NCBI GenBank assembly: GCA_024762925.1 | Contig: JANTGM010000014.1 | Coordinates: forward strand, 20,522 to 84,521 | From: Kofleriaceae bacterium | GTDB lineage: Bacteria; Myxococcota_A; Polyangia; Haliangiales; Haliangiaceae | Direction of reading: 5' to 3' | Length of the DNA stretch: 64,000 nt | Shown here: one piece after another, positions 8,385-17,316 of the stretch | Position numbering within the stretch: the stretch's first letter is position 1 | Layout of the letters: every line of letters begins with the position of its first letter | The notes under the pieces: generated by a model | Database searches by the model: none | Seen by the model: only the letters and a program-made list of their open reading frames with translations | Told to the model about the DNA's origin: nothing | Position numbers and translations under genes: made by a program

Positions 8385-9410
8385 CTGAGTAGAAGACGAA
8401 AGCTCGCCATTCTAGGTGCACTGGTTGCCCTTAACGCATTCTTTATGCTTGTTGGCTTGGGGCGCGGAGGCCAGCAGCGATGTACAGCGGATGTCTGTAT
8501 TGGTCTCGTATTTGATGTCGGCGGGCTGGGCGATAAGTCATTCAACGACGCCGCTCATAGGGGGCTGCTTCGGGCCAAAGAAGAGCTCGGTATCGGCTTT
8601 CGATACGTGGAACCCGGGGATGGCAGCGACCGGGAGAGCGCGCTTCGGCAGCTCGCCCTAGAAGGCAATCAACTTGTCATTGGAGTGGGATTTATCTTTA
8701 GCGATGACATTCGCAACCTCGCCGAGGAATTCCCCGACACCAAGTTTGCGTGTATTGATTATTCGGCGACGCCAGGGGCAGAGGTGCCGTCCAATCTCAG
8801 TGGCCTGCGATTTCGTGAGCACGAAGGCTCCTTCTTGGTTGGTGCGCTGGCGGCTCTCAAGAGCGAGAGCAAGTCTGTGGGCTTTGTTGGTGGCATGGAC
8901 ATCCCCCTCATTCACAAATTCGAAGCGGGCTACGAAGCGGGCGTCAAACACGTGTGCCCGGAGTGTGAGGTTCTAAGTACCTACGCAGGAACAAAGCCCG
9001 AGGCGTTCTCGGATCCGATCGCTGGCAAAGAGCTCTCGCTCGCACAATACAACCGTGGCGCAGATGTGATTTTTCACGCCGCGGGCAAAACCGGCACCGG
9101 AGTTTTCAATGCTGCAAAATCGAAAGGCAAGTGGGCCATTGGGGTCGACAGCGATCAGTTTGACGACATGCCATGCTGCATTTTGACGAGTATGGTCAAA
9201 AAGGTAGACATTGCCGTTTTTGAGACCGTGCGAGACCTCGTGCAGGGCACCTTTGAGGGGGGTGTTCGCGAGTTTGGCTTGGCGGAACAAGGAGTCGATT
9301 ACGTCTTTGATGACAACAACCGTGATCGCATTCCGAGTGAGATACGTGCTCGCGTGGAGGCGATCCGGCAGGGGGTTATCGATGGAACGATCAAGGTGCC
9401 GAGCAAATGA
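8385..9410 (+). CDS. BMP-family substrate-binding protein of an ABC importer (probable CTG start)
   Basis: The body matches the BmpA/PnrA/Med family of periplasmic purine-nucleoside binding proteins: IGLVFDVGGLGDKSFND at the N-terminus, IGVGFIFSDD, KFACIDY and VGFVGGMDIPLIHKF. The first ATG (8445) would leave no export signal. Upstream, the open frame encodes a proper signal, RRRKLAILGALVALNAFFML. The only start-like codon before the upstream stop (TAG at 8307) is CTG at 8385, which has AGGGG (8375-8379) five bases away. I therefore place the start there; it gives 341 residues. Unlike most relatives there is no lipobox, so it is either secreted or anchored by its signal. It is followed by two permeases and an ATPase, with an ATGA overlap to the next gene. 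Confidence 0.88.
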   Translation: MSRRRKLAILGALVALNAFFMLVGLGRGGQQRCTADVCIGLVFDVGGLGDKSFNDAAHRGLLRAKEELGIGFRYVEPGDGSDRESALRQLALEGNQLVIGVGFIFSDDIRNLAEEFPDTKFACIDYSATPGAEVPSNLSGLRFREHEGSFLVGALAALKSESKSVGFVGGMDIPLIHKFEAGYEAGVKHVCPECEVLSTYAGTKPEAFSDPIAGKELSLAQYNRGADVIFHAAGKTGTGVFNAAKSKGKWAIGVDSDQFDDMPCCILTSMVKKVDIAVFETVRDLVQGTFEGGVREFGLAEQGVDYVFDDNNRDRIPSEIRARVEAIRQGVIDGTIKVPSK

Positions 9411-10972
9411 GTGAGTCGGTACCCAGCCTTGCGGATGAAGTGGTTCTTGAGCTTGCGGGCGTTAGCCGTCGATTTGGCACGAACGTCGCAAATGACAAGG
9501 TTGATCTTGTTGTTCGCAAAGGCAGCGTGCACGCCGTGGTAGGGGAGAACGGTGCCGGCAAGTCGACACTCATGAAAATCGCCTATGGGCAAATTCGTGC
9601 GGATGAAGGTTCGATTCGCATCAAGGGCCGGCAGATGCCCATCGCGAAGCACAATCCGATGAAGGCGATCGAACTCGGCGTTGGAATGGTGCATCAGCAC
9701 TTCATGCTGGTGCCGCCGCTGAGTGTTGCAGAAAACGTCGTGCTGGGGCGCGAGCCGCTCAAGGGGCTGGTTCTTGACCTTGACAAGGCTGCTGGTGAGC
9801 TACAAGCGCTCTCAGAAAAATACGGATTGCATGTAGACCCAACCGCTATCGTCGAAACCCTAAGCGTTGGCGAACAGCAGCGTGTCGAAATTATCAAAGT
9901 TCTCTGGCAGGGCTGCGATATCCTGATTCTCGACGAGCCTACTGCTGTGCTCACGCCACTTGAGGTTGACCAACTCTTTGACGTGCTTCGAGGGCTGGTC
10001 GCGGAAGGCGTTGCGGTCGTCATGATTACCCACAAACTCGACGAGGTCGTGGCGCTGGCCGACGATATTACGGTGATGCGCCGCGGCAAGGTTGTCGACA
10101 CGCTAGAAGGCCAGGGCGCCTCTGTAGAGTCCATTGCGCAGGCCATGGTTGGTCGATCGGTCCTGTTGCAAGTAGCGAAAGCGCCTGCCAATCCCGGCGA
10201 GGATGTCTTGGTTGTCAAAGCGCTCAGCGCGCTTGGCCAGAGCGGATTGCCCGCCTTGCGGGACGTTTCAGTGACGGTTCGAGCTGGCGAAATCGTGGGT
10301 GTGGCAGGGGTTGAGGGCAACGGCCAGAGCGAGCTTCAGGAATGCATCGTGGGGCTGCGCAAGCCGACCTCAGGAACCGTGGCCGTCAACGGTCAGGATT
10401 GGTCCGGAATGCATGTCGCCGAGCGCTACCGCAGCGGACTTGCGCATGTGCCCGAGGACCGTCATGCGCGAGCCATCGTGCTTGACTTCTCCATCGCGGA
10501 CAATCTCATCCTCGGCAGACATCGGGAGTTTTCTAAGGGGCCGCTCATTGACAGAGAAGCGCGAGCCAAAGAAGCGGAGGCTCGAATTGCGGATGTCGAT
10601 ATTCGGCCTGCGGATGCCAGTGTGCACGCCGGTACCATGAGTGGAGGCAATCAGCAGAAGATTGTCATTGCCAGGGAACTCAACCGACCTGCCAACGCCA
10701 TTCTAGTTTGTGCACAGCCAACCCGTGGCGTGGATATTGGCGCCATTGAACTGATTCACAAACAGGTGATTGCCGCTCGTGATGCGGGCCTTGCAGTCTT
10801 GCTCTTTTCCGCTGAGCTTGCCGAACTTCAGAGTCTGAGTGACAAGCTGATTGTGCTCTACGGTGGCGAGGTGGCTTTGCGCATGGATGCCGAGGAACTC
10901 GCGAAGGAAGGTGCTCGAGCAAAGATCGGTGCCGCCATGACGGGCGCGAGTGCAAGCCAGGAGTCCGCATGA
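9407..10972 (+). CDS. ABC importer ATP-binding protein, two fused ATPase domains (nucleoside/BMP type)
   Basis: 521 residues with two ATPase halves. The first has a full Walker A (GENGAGKSTLMK), signature LSVGEQQRVEI, Walker B LILDEPTAVL and a switch His (ITHK). The second is degenerate at Walker A (VEGNGQSELQ) but keeps the signature MSGGNQQKIVIAREL and a Walker B-like segment (ILVCAQPTRGVD), in which Asp-Glu is replaced by Ala-Gln. This asymmetry is normal for sugar- and nucleoside-type importers (RbsA/YufO-like). It energises the transporter formed with the two permeases downstream. The ATG overlaps the preceding stop and its own stop overlaps the next ATG. Confidence 0.95.
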   Translation: MSESVPSLADEVVLELAGVSRRFGTNVANDKVDLVVRKGSVHAVVGENGAGKSTLMKIAYGQIRADEGSIRIKGRQMPIAKHNPMKAIELGVGMVHQHFMLVPPLSVAENVVLGREPLKGLVLDLDKAAGELQALSEKYGLHVDPTAIVETLSVGEQQRVEIIKVLWQGCDILILDEPTAVLTPLEVDQLFDVLRGLVAEGVAVVMITHKLDEVVALADDITVMRRGKVVDTLEGQGASVESIAQAMVGRSVLLQVAKAPANPGEDVLVVKALSALGQSGLPALRDVSVTVRAGEIVGVAGVEGNGQSELQECIVGLRKPTSGTVAVNGQDWSGMHVAERYRSGLAHVPEDRHARAIVLDFSIADNLILGRHREFSKGPLIDREARAKEAEARIADVDIRPADASVHAGTMSGGNQQKIVIARELNRPANAILVCAQPTRGVDIGAIELIHKQVIAARDAGLAVLLFSAELAELQSLSDKLIVLYGGEVALRMDAEELAKEGARAKIGAAMTGASASQESA

Positions 10973-12009
10973 CGAAACGCGGCAACGAACTTTTCTTACA
11001 GGTGTACGGTGTCGCTGTGGCGTTGCTGGTTGCCATGGCGGCTGGAAGTGTCTTGATTCTCATCTTTGGGCAAAGCCCGGCCAATGTCTATGGCGTCCTG
11101 CTCTCAAAGACGTGGGGCAACGCTCATGGCATTGGGCAAACACTCTTCAAATCAACACCACTCATCTTCACGGGGCTATCGGTAGCATTGGCCTTTCGCG
11201 CTGGTCTCTTCAATATTGGCTGCGAAGGACAGCTCCTCGTTGGCAGTTTCGCGTGTGCACTCGTGGGCAGCGCGCTTCCCATGTCCACGCCCGCACTGCT
11301 CGCGGTTCCTTTGGCGATTGCGGTTGCAGGGCTTGCTGGTGGCGCTCTCGGTGCAATTCCTGGGGCATTGCGGGCGTACACGGGGTCTCACGAGGTCATA
11401 AACACCATCATGCTCAACTTCATCGCCTCTGCTGCGGTGCTTTGGGCAGGCAACCGGTTCTTCTTTGTCGAAGAGACCACACACACCGCGGAAATCGTCT
11501 CCACTGCCGAGCTACCATCGCTTGGGATTTCTGGCAGTGCACTCAACGGGAGTTTCTTTCTAGCGTTTGCATGCGCTGGGCTCTTCTGGGTTCTGATGGA
11601 TCGCAGTCGGCGTGGTTTCGAGTTGCGGGCGGTTGGTCTCAGTCCACTTGCGGCGGAAAATGCTGGCATCGACGTGCGCCGCAGCATCGTGGTTGCCATG
11701 ACGCTCTCAGGTGCCATAGCCGGCATCGTCGGCGCGAATTTCGTGCTGGGCTACAAGCACTACTTCGAAGAGGGATTGGGACGCGGCATGGGCTTTATGG
11801 GAATCGCGGTTGCGCTTCTGGGGCGCAACAACCCGATTGGTATCATCTTCGCCGCTCTGCTCTTTGGAACGCTCTCCAATGGTGGGCTTGAAGTGAACGC
11901 CTTCGTGCCCAAAGAGCTCATCGAGGTGCTCCAGGCCGTCATTATCCTGGCTGTTGCTATCACGTCGGCCACAACCCAGCGGGCTCTTGCCAAGGGAGGG
12001 GCATCATGA
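10969..12009 (+). CDS. ABC importer permease (nucleoside type), first subunit
   Basis: 346 residues, strongly hydrophobic with about 8-10 helices. The segments LFNIGCEGQLLVGSFAC, GSHEVINTIMLNFIA and RGFELRAVGLSPLAAENAGID are characteristic of the YufP-like, BPD_transp_2 permeases that partner BMP-family binding proteins. It forms half of the membrane channel with the next gene. Overlaps of four bases on both sides show a single translational unit. Confidence 0.93.
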   Translation: MTKRGNELFLQVYGVAVALLVAMAAGSVLILIFGQSPANVYGVLLSKTWGNAHGIGQTLFKSTPLIFTGLSVALAFRAGLFNIGCEGQLLVGSFACALVGSALPMSTPALLAVPLAIAVAGLAGGALGAIPGALRAYTGSHEVINTIMLNFIASAAVLWAGNRFFFVEETTHTAEIVSTAELPSLGISGSALNGSFFLAFACAGLFWVLMDRSRRGFELRAVGLSPLAAENAGIDVRRSIVVAMTLSGAIAGIVGANFVLGYKHYFEEGLGRGMGFMGIAVALLGRNNPIGIIFAALLFGTLSNGGLEVNAFVPKELIEVLQAVIILAVAITSATTQRALAKGGAS

Positions 12010-12893
12010 GCGATGTCTTTGGCGCCGTCTTCAGCGTGTATTTTCTCGCCCAGCTTGTGCGAACTGCTGCGCCGTATGTGCTGGCCGCCCTCGGTGGCAC
12101 GATTTCCGAACGCAGCGGTGTTGTGAATATCGCACTGGAGGGAAAACTCTTAGTCGGTGCATTCTGCTGCGCGGTGGGCGCTATTGAGTCTGGGAGCGCA
12201 ACGGTTGGTGCACTGTGCGGCATTCTCGGCGGCATGGTCGTCGGTTGGCTCTACGGCTTGGCGGTGCTGCGATTTGGGGCCGATCAGATCGTGTCAGGGG
12301 TTGCCATCAACCTCTTGGCATTGGGGCTCACACGCTATCTGCTCAAGCTCTTCTACGGCTCCACCGCAAACTCGCCACCAGCGCCAGGCTTTGGGGATAG
12401 CGTTTGGAGAAATGTGCTTCTCTATGTCGTCATCGGCTTGGTCTTGGCCTTTCAGTTTGGCTTTCGGCGTACCCGCTTTGGGCTTCGCCTGCGCGCCGTT
12501 GGGGAGCATCCCGAGGCTTGTGAGACGCTGGGCCTCTCGGTGCTACGCATCCGCTGGATGGCGGTGCTCATTGCCGGAGGTGTTGCTGGTCTCGGCGGCG
12601 CTTGGCTGGCACTCGACAATCATGCATTTGTTGCGAACATGAGTGGAGGTCGTGGCTACATTGCGCTGGCCGCGGTGATCATGGGTTCATGGCGGCCAAA
12701 GTACGTCGCGCTAGCATGTCTGCTCTTCGCGTCGGCGGAAGCGCTGCAAGTAGTCATGCAGGTGGCGAAGGTTCCGGTGCCACGTGAGTTTGTGCAGAGC
12801 CTGCCCTACATTCTCACGATGGTGGCCATGGCAGGGCTCATTGGCCGGTCGAGGGCACCCGCGTCCCTAGGCAAGCCGCACGAGCGCGGCTAG
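12006..12893 (+). CDS. ABC importer permease (nucleoside type), second subunit
   Basis: 295 residues with many hydrophobic helices. The N-terminal segment AALGGTISERSGVVNIALEG is the conserved start of the YufQ-like permease, and RTRFGLRLRAVGEHPEACETLG is its coupling loop to the ATPase. AWLALDNHAFVANMSGGRGY follows the family. It completes the importer: binding protein, ATPase, two permeases. The gene ends 35 bases before the WGR gene, which converges from the other strand. Confidence 0.93.
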   Translation: MSDVFGAVFSVYFLAQLVRTAAPYVLAALGGTISERSGVVNIALEGKLLVGAFCCAVGAIESGSATVGALCGILGGMVVGWLYGLAVLRFGADQIVSGVAINLLALGLTRYLLKLFYGSTANSPPAPGFGDSVWRNVLLYVVIGLVLAFQFGFRRTRFGLRLRAVGEHPEACETLGLSVLRIRWMAVLIAGGVAGLGGAWLALDNHAFVANMSGGRGYIALAAVIMGSWRPKYVALACLLFASAEALQVVMQVAKVPVPREFVQSLPYILTMVAMAGLIGRSRAPASLGKPHERG

Positions 12894-12928
12894 CTGTTGG
12901 GCGCTTGCGCCAGAACTCTTGCGCAGCG

Positions 12929-14314
12929 TTACTCTCCGACAGAGACGTAGCGATCCTCTTCGTCTTCTTGGTCGCCGATCGTTACTTCAGCACAGAAGTC
13001 CTTGAGGAGCGCTTGTCCTTCTTCGCTAATGGAGTTGTCGTCGACGTTGAGGCGCTTGAGGTTTGGGAAAGAGCTCTTTCCGTTTACGAGTGCCTGCGCG
13101 CCTTCGGTAGTCATAGTGCCCATGGAGAGGTCGAGGACTTCAAGCTGTGCTGCAATGGCGGCCCCTGGAAGCGCTTCGCAGATTTCGTTGCTAAGTTCGG
13201 TGTTCATTAGGCCAAGATGTGTGACGCTTGGCAGGTTCTTGCCCTCAAAGATGGGTCCAAGGTCTTCTATCGAGGCAGAGGCGCCATACTCTTCGTCGCC
13301 CAGCCACAGGTGAAGCGTTGTCAGCTTTGGCCACGTGGCCGCTGCAACTTCTTTGACGGTGCTGGCGGGAAGACCACCGCTCTGCAATCGGAAGTCTCGT
13401 ACTTCGGGCAGGTTGACTTTGCCAATCGACAAGTCTCCGGCTTCGATGAGAACTTCTCTTAGGTTTGGACATCCGCCACTGAAGGGGGAGGCAGCGCCGC
13501 TCATTCCCACGTCGCAGGTCACCCCAGAGATGTCGAACTCCGAGCGCTCGATGGAAAGCTTGCGCAGGGTCTTGGGCCCATTGCCAAGAGCGTTCGCGAT
13601 TTCCGAGAAGTCGAGCATCTCGTCGGTCCAGATATCGCCAACCTCGATGCTCTGAATGAAGCGGCCGGATGGGTGGTTGATTATGGACGAAAAGATCTTG
13701 ACGGCGTCTTCGGTGGTACCGTTTCCGGCCCGATCGTAATAGCCAGTTTCAAAGTTCACCGACTTGATGAAGCCCATGAACCACTCAAGTTCGAGCACGA
13801 ACTTGTCCTTGCGATAGCCGCGTTGCATGGCAAGTGCTTCCGCAAAGTCGCCACAGAGAGCGCCCTGGTTTGCGGCAAGGAAAGCGTCGGAAGCCTTCTT
13901 GGCGTTTGCGTCGTCGGGGTTCTCTCGTAGCTTGTTCTGCAGTGCGATGAATTCTCCCCGAGGATCGCCTTGTTCTTGCAGCCAATCTGCGTAGACGAGG
14001 TATGCATCGGGGTCACTCAGATTGGCTTCGATAACCGCCTCGAGCTCTGCGTTTGCACCCGCAGCGACGGAGGTGGTGGACTCTTCCGCGCCATCTTCGG
14101 CAAGCACATAGCCCTTCTTGGTCTTTGACTTGACGAGCTTGTCGTATTCCTTGCGTGCAGCGGCCTCATCACCGAGCTCCTTGGTTTTGGACTGCCCATC
14201 AGTTCCGATTTTTCCCCAGCGGGTGGTCACCTCCGAGCCGCTCATCTCGATTTCCCAGAACTTGCTCGATTTCTCGTCGTTGAATTCGTAACGGGCCATA
14301 TCGAGAAGAGTCAC
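12929..14314 (-). CDS. WGR-domain protein with TIGR02996 module and leucine-rich tail
   Basis: 461 residues. Residues 6-75 form a WGR domain (KFWEIEMSGSEVTTRWGKIG, then YDKLVKSKTKKGY), a nucleic-acid or poly-ADP-ribose associated fold. Residues about 90-125 match the TIGR02996 repeat-companion module (DPDAYLVYADWLQEQGDPRG), which in delta-lineage bacteria often precedes leucine-rich repeats. The remainder shows irregular leucine-rich repeats (LRKLSIERSEFDISG, LEVLDLSMGTMT, LKRLNVDDNSISEEG). The GTG at 14314 has GGAG seven bases upstream; an ATG at 14299 is also possible. Role unknown; the parts suggest a protein-interaction scaffold. It converges with the importer operon and lies downstream of argS. 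Confidence 0.85.
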   Translation of the reverse strand: MTLLDMARYEFNDEKSSKFWEIEMSGSEVTTRWGKIGTDGQSKTKELGDEAAARKEYDKLVKSKTKKGYVLAEDGAEESTTSVAAGANAELEAVIEANLSDPDAYLVYADWLQEQGDPRGEFIALQNKLRENPDDANAKKASDAFLAANQGALCGDFAEALAMQRGYRKDKFVLELEWFMGFIKSVNFETGYYDRAGNGTTEDAVKIFSSIINHPSGRFIQSIEVGDIWTDEMLDFSEIANALGNGPKTLRKLSIERSEFDISGVTCDVGMSGAASPFSGGCPNLREVLIEAGDLSIGKVNLPEVRDFRLQSGGLPASTVKEVAAATWPKLTTLHLWLGDEEYGASASIEDLGPIFEGKNLPSVTHLGLMNTELSNEICEALPGAAIAAQLEVLDLSMGTMTTEGAQALVNGKSSFPNLKRLNVDDNSISEEGQALLKDFCAEVTIGDQEDEEDRYVSVGE

Positions 14315-14386
14315 ACGGAATCTCCGCGAGCACGATGCGATCCGGAACAGAATCGACCGGGTTCGATGGCAGTCTTCAACTGGGCG

Positions 14387-14509
14387 GGCGCCGAACCTCT
14401 ACCTGGCGCCGGGGCGCTACCTGGCTTCGGGGCGCTACCTGGCGCCGAACCTCTACCTGGCTTCGGGGCGCTACCTGGCGCCGAACCTCTACATGGCGTC
14501 GGGGGCGCC
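14387..14509. repeat. 18-bp minisatellite at the 3' end of argS
   Basis: Six 18-bp units start at 14387, 14405, 14423, 14441, 14459 and 14477, plus a partial unit. Two alternating types are GGCGCCGAACCTCTACCT and GGCTTCGGGGCGCTACCT. On the minus strand each unit carries TAG in the argS frame. The argS stop codon itself is the TAG of one unit, whose ATG-TAG differs from AGG-TAG by one base. The array fills most of the gap between argS and the WGR gene. It is not a CRISPR: there are no unique spacers. Confidence 0.85.
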
Positions 14510-16207
14510 AACACCGAGGATGCCCAAGCCTTCTTTGAGGACGGCTCGAGTGATGGCGACCAAGGTGAGACGGGCGCGCCTTGTCGGCTCATCTTCGCAA
14601 ATCACACGAAGCGCTTTGTCCTGGTTGCCCTGGGTGTACCAAGTGGAGAAGTCGGAGACGACTTCCAGCAAGTAGCGGCTTAGAAGGTGTGGGTCGTTGT
14701 GGTCGGCGGCTTTGGCAACCACATCGCCAAGCTGGCTAAGAGACAGGGCAAGCGCTTTCTCTTGCGGCTGGGTGAGCAAGCTGAAGTCCGCCTCGGTGCC
14801 GATATCGCTCATGCCTCCTTTCTCTAGGATGCTGCAGCAGCGCGCATGGCCATACTGAACGTACACGCCCGAATCGCCAGAGGTGGAGAGAATATCATCC
14901 CAGTCAAAGTCGACGTCTTTGTCGCGCTGGCTCATGAGGTTGGCAAATACCACAGCCCCAATGCCCACTATGGCTGCCGTTGATTCAACCTGCTCAGGCG
15001 CCCACTCGGGATTGTTCTCAGAGATTTTCGCAGCGGCACGATCTCGCGCTTCGGAGAAGACCTCTTTAAGCAAGACGACGTTGCCACCTCGAGTCGTCGT
15101 TTTCTTGCCTCCAACGCGTACCAGGCCAAAGGGCACATGGATGCACTTGGAGGACCACTCGAAACCCGCTTTTTCAAGCGTGCGAAAGAGTTGCTTGAAA
15201 TGCAGGCTTTGCCCTCTGTCCACCACGTAGAGCGAACGCTCTGGGTGGTAGCTCTCTTCGCGGTACATCGCTGCAGCAAGGTCGCGTGTGCCGTAGAGCG
15301 TGGCGCCGTCGTTCTTTCGCAAAAGAAGCGGAGGCATCTTGTCTTCTTCGAGCATGACAACCAGCGCGCCTTCGCTCACGGAGGAAAGGCCTTTGTCATC
15401 CAGCATCTTGATAACGCCAGGCATGTCCTCGACATACGCACTCTCGCCCCGTACCTCGTCGAACTTGATACCCAGCATCTCATAGGCGCTTTCAAACTCG
15501 GCCCACGAGACATCCTTGAAGTGCTGCCAGAGCTTGCGCGCTTCTTCATCGCCGTTCTCGAGCTTGGCGAACCAGTCGCGCCCCTCTTGCTCGAGGCTCT
15601 CATCGGTCTTCATCGCGTCTCGGAACTTTACGTAGAGCGCGTTGAGCGATTCAATCGTGAGATCTTCGGTCGGCGGCCATTTGTGGTACGCAGCCAAGAG
15701 CATGCCGTGGGTGGTGCCCCAGTCGCCCAGGTGATTGATTCCGATGACCCGATAGCCCAGTGCTCGGTAGAGATTCACCAAGGCGTGGCCGATGACCGTA
15801 GAGCGAATGTGGTGATACGCGAGCTGCTTGGAAATGTTCGGAGAGGAGAAATCGATGCAGATACTCTTGCCGTCCCCCGGTGTTTTGGCGATGAGTTCCT
15901 CTTCGTCCAATGCGATGGTCGCTAAGTGCTTAAATAGGGCTTCGCTGTTGACCGTGAAGTTGACGAACGGGCCAGCGGCCTTGGCCGACATCAAAAGCTC
16001 GGTCGGCTCGAAGCGCTCTACGACCTTGGCGGCGAGGGCAGGGGGCGCCGCTTTGAGCGCTTTGGCCGCGGGAAAGCACCCTACGGCCAGATCTCCCATG
16101 GCGGGATTGGGTGGGCTACCCACAACAAAGAGGTCGGGCGACACCTCAAGAGCGTCGGCTACGGCCTTTTGTGCGGCGAGAACGAGTGGGCTGAGTGCTA
16201 CGGCCAT
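14489..16207 (-). CDS. argS: Arginyl-tRNA synthetase
   Basis: 572 residues, a normal length. Class I enzyme charging tRNA-Arg. The HIGH-like motif appears in SSPNISKQLAYHHIRST, followed by GINHLGDWGTTHGMLLAAYH. The KMSKS region is GGKKTTTRGGNVV, as in the class of ArgRS with a degenerate KMSK loop. An N-terminal Add-1-like domain and a C-terminal all-helical DALR anticodon-binding domain (YVQYGHARCCSIL onward) are recognisable. It is divergent from the receiver-domain gene. Its stop codon lies within an 18-bp minisatellite. Confidence 0.96.
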   Translation of the reverse strand: MAVALSPLVLAAQKAVADALEVSPDLFVVGSPPNPAMGDLAVGCFPAAKALKAAPPALAAKVVERFEPTELLMSAKAAGPFVNFTVNSEALFKHLATIALDEEELIAKTPGDGKSICIDFSSPNISKQLAYHHIRSTVIGHALVNLYRALGYRVIGINHLGDWGTTHGMLLAAYHKWPPTEDLTIESLNALYVKFRDAMKTDESLEQEGRDWFAKLENGDEEARKLWQHFKDVSWAEFESAYEMLGIKFDEVRGESAYVEDMPGVIKMLDDKGLSSVSEGALVVMLEEDKMPPLLLRKNDGATLYGTRDLAAAMYREESYHPERSLYVVDRGQSLHFKQLFRTLEKAGFEWSSKCIHVPFGLVRVGGKKTTTRGGNVVLLKEVFSEARDRAAAKISENNPEWAPEQVESTAAIVGIGAVVFANLMSQRDKDVDFDWDDILSTSGDSGVYVQYGHARCCSILEKGGMSDIGTEADFSLLTQPQEKALALSLSQLGDVVAKAADHNDPHLLSRYLLEVVSDFSTWYTQGNQDKALRVICEDEPTRRARLTLVAITRAVLKEGLGILGVGAPDAM

Positions 16208-16321
16208 GGGGCGCGCAATATACTCATCCTGTTCGGTGGCGGCTAGGCCCTGGCTACCTTGCCGTCACTCCACCTACCTTTCGTCCTTGCCCCCATCACT
16301 CAATCTTCCGGGGCACGTATC

Positions 16322-16351
16322 TTGACAGCGGATCAAGGCGGCCTGGATAAT
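16322..16351 (+). promoter_or_regulatory. Sigma-70-type promoter upstream of the receiver-domain gene
   Basis: A perfect -35 TTGACA (16322-16327) is separated by 18 bases from GATAAT (16346-16351, five of six matches to TATAAT). It points toward the gene starting at 16387, about 30 bases further, and GGGGAG follows at 16371-16376. It lies in the divergent gap with argS and probably drives the receiver protein, valS and the isochorismatase gene. Confidence 0.65.
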
Positions 16352-16386
16352 TCTCCCTGCCTGATTTTTTGGGGAGAACCGGCTGA

Positions 16387-17304
16387 ATGAGCAATATCTT
16401 ACTTTGTGTAGACGATAGCGTGACGATGCAAACCGTCGCGGAGATTACTTTTCGCAAGTCCGACTGGGAATATGTCGGAGCTCGCAGTGGCGCCGATGCC
16501 AAGAGCGAAGCGAGTGCGAAGTCGCCTTCCGTGATTCTCGTAGATGCCGTCTTGTCTGAGGGGTCGGGGTATGGCCTCGCCCGAGAGCTTAAGGCCGCGA
16601 CTCCAGGTGCCGTCGTGATTATGATGTGCGGCAACTCCGAAGCCTATGACGAAGCGAAGGGGGCGGAAGCGGGCTGTGATGGCCACGTCGTGAAGCCTTG
16701 GCAAACCGATAAGGTTGTCGAGCAAATCGCGGAACTGGCAAAGGCGGGCCCATCCGCAAGCGCACCAGCACCTGCGGCTCCCGATCCCGTTGCAGCCGCG
16801 CCATCCGCTCCTGTCGCAAAGCCAAAGCCCATCGACCCACCTCGGTCCGCCACCTTGATGGGAATGCCCGCTTTGGAAATGCCGCCGAGCAAGCCATTGC
16901 CCGCGGGCGTCGCAGCCATCAAGCCAGCGGCAAAAGCTCCTGCACCGGTAAAACCTGCGATTCCAGCCGTTAAGACGCCACCACCACCGACCCCGGTAGC
17001 AAAGCCGGCGGTGCCGGTTCCCGCGCCACTCACTGCAGCTCCGGCTCCAGCGGCCGCTCCAGCAGGTCGTGCCCCAATGATCAAGGCTCAGCCTGGCAAG
17101 CCAATTCGTCTGGTCTTGGCAAGTCAAGCAGAAGCGATGGCCAAGAACGCCGCCCAGTCCGGTGGTATGACGACGGATCAAGCATCGGCCTTGGGCGATG
17201 TGAGTCGAGAGATGCTCGAGCGAATCATCTGGGAAGTTGTTCCCGATCTTGCTGAGTCTATTATTCGTGAAAACCTCGATACTCTCACCGCGAAAGCGCG
17301 GTAA
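16387..17304 (+). CDS. Response-regulator receiver protein with Pro/Ala linker and C-terminal helical domain
   Basis: 305 residues. Residues 1-120 are a CheY-like receiver: acidic pair Asp9-Asp10, phosphoacceptor Asp53 (ILVDAVLSEGSG) and Lys in HVVKPW. The switch Thr/Ser position appears as Cys (VIMMCGNS). A long Pro/Ala-rich linker (about 125-235) follows. The C-terminal 65 residues (LGDVSREMLERIIWEVVPDL, then AESIIREN) match a tail known from myxobacterial receiver proteins of this build. There is no DNA-binding domain, so it probably works through protein contacts. A strong promoter and ribosome binding site precede it; valS starts 12 bases after its stop. Confidence 0.82.
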   Translation: MSNILLCVDDSVTMQTVAEITFRKSDWEYVGARSGADAKSEASAKSPSVILVDAVLSEGSGYGLARELKAATPGAVVIMMCGNSEAYDEAKGAEAGCDGHVVKPWQTDKVVEQIAELAKAGPSASAPAPAAPDPVAAAPSAPVAKPKPIDPPRSATLMGMPALEMPPSKPLPAGVAAIKPAAKAPAPVKPAIPAVKTPPPPTPVAKPAVPVPAPLTAAPAPAAAPAGRAPMIKAQPGKPIRLVLASQAEAMAKNAAQSGGMTTDQASALGDVSREMLERIIWEVVPDLAESIIRENLDTLTAKAR

Positions 17305-17316
17305 GACTCTGCGGCC

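Noticed and set aside
9475..9492. Sigma-54-like TGGCACGAACGTCGCA at the start of the ABC ATPase gene
   Set aside because: It has the GG-N10-GC spacing but sits inside coding sequence in a tightly coupled operon, and the -12 half (TCGCA) is imperfect.
14387..14509. Possible CRISPR array
   Set aside because: Units are contiguous 18-bp repeats without unique spacers and without cas genes nearby.
14366..14683. Plus-strand frame with GALPGAEPLPG repeats, 105 codons
   Set aside because: It arises from the 18-bp minisatellite and runs antisense to argS; no start signal or domain.
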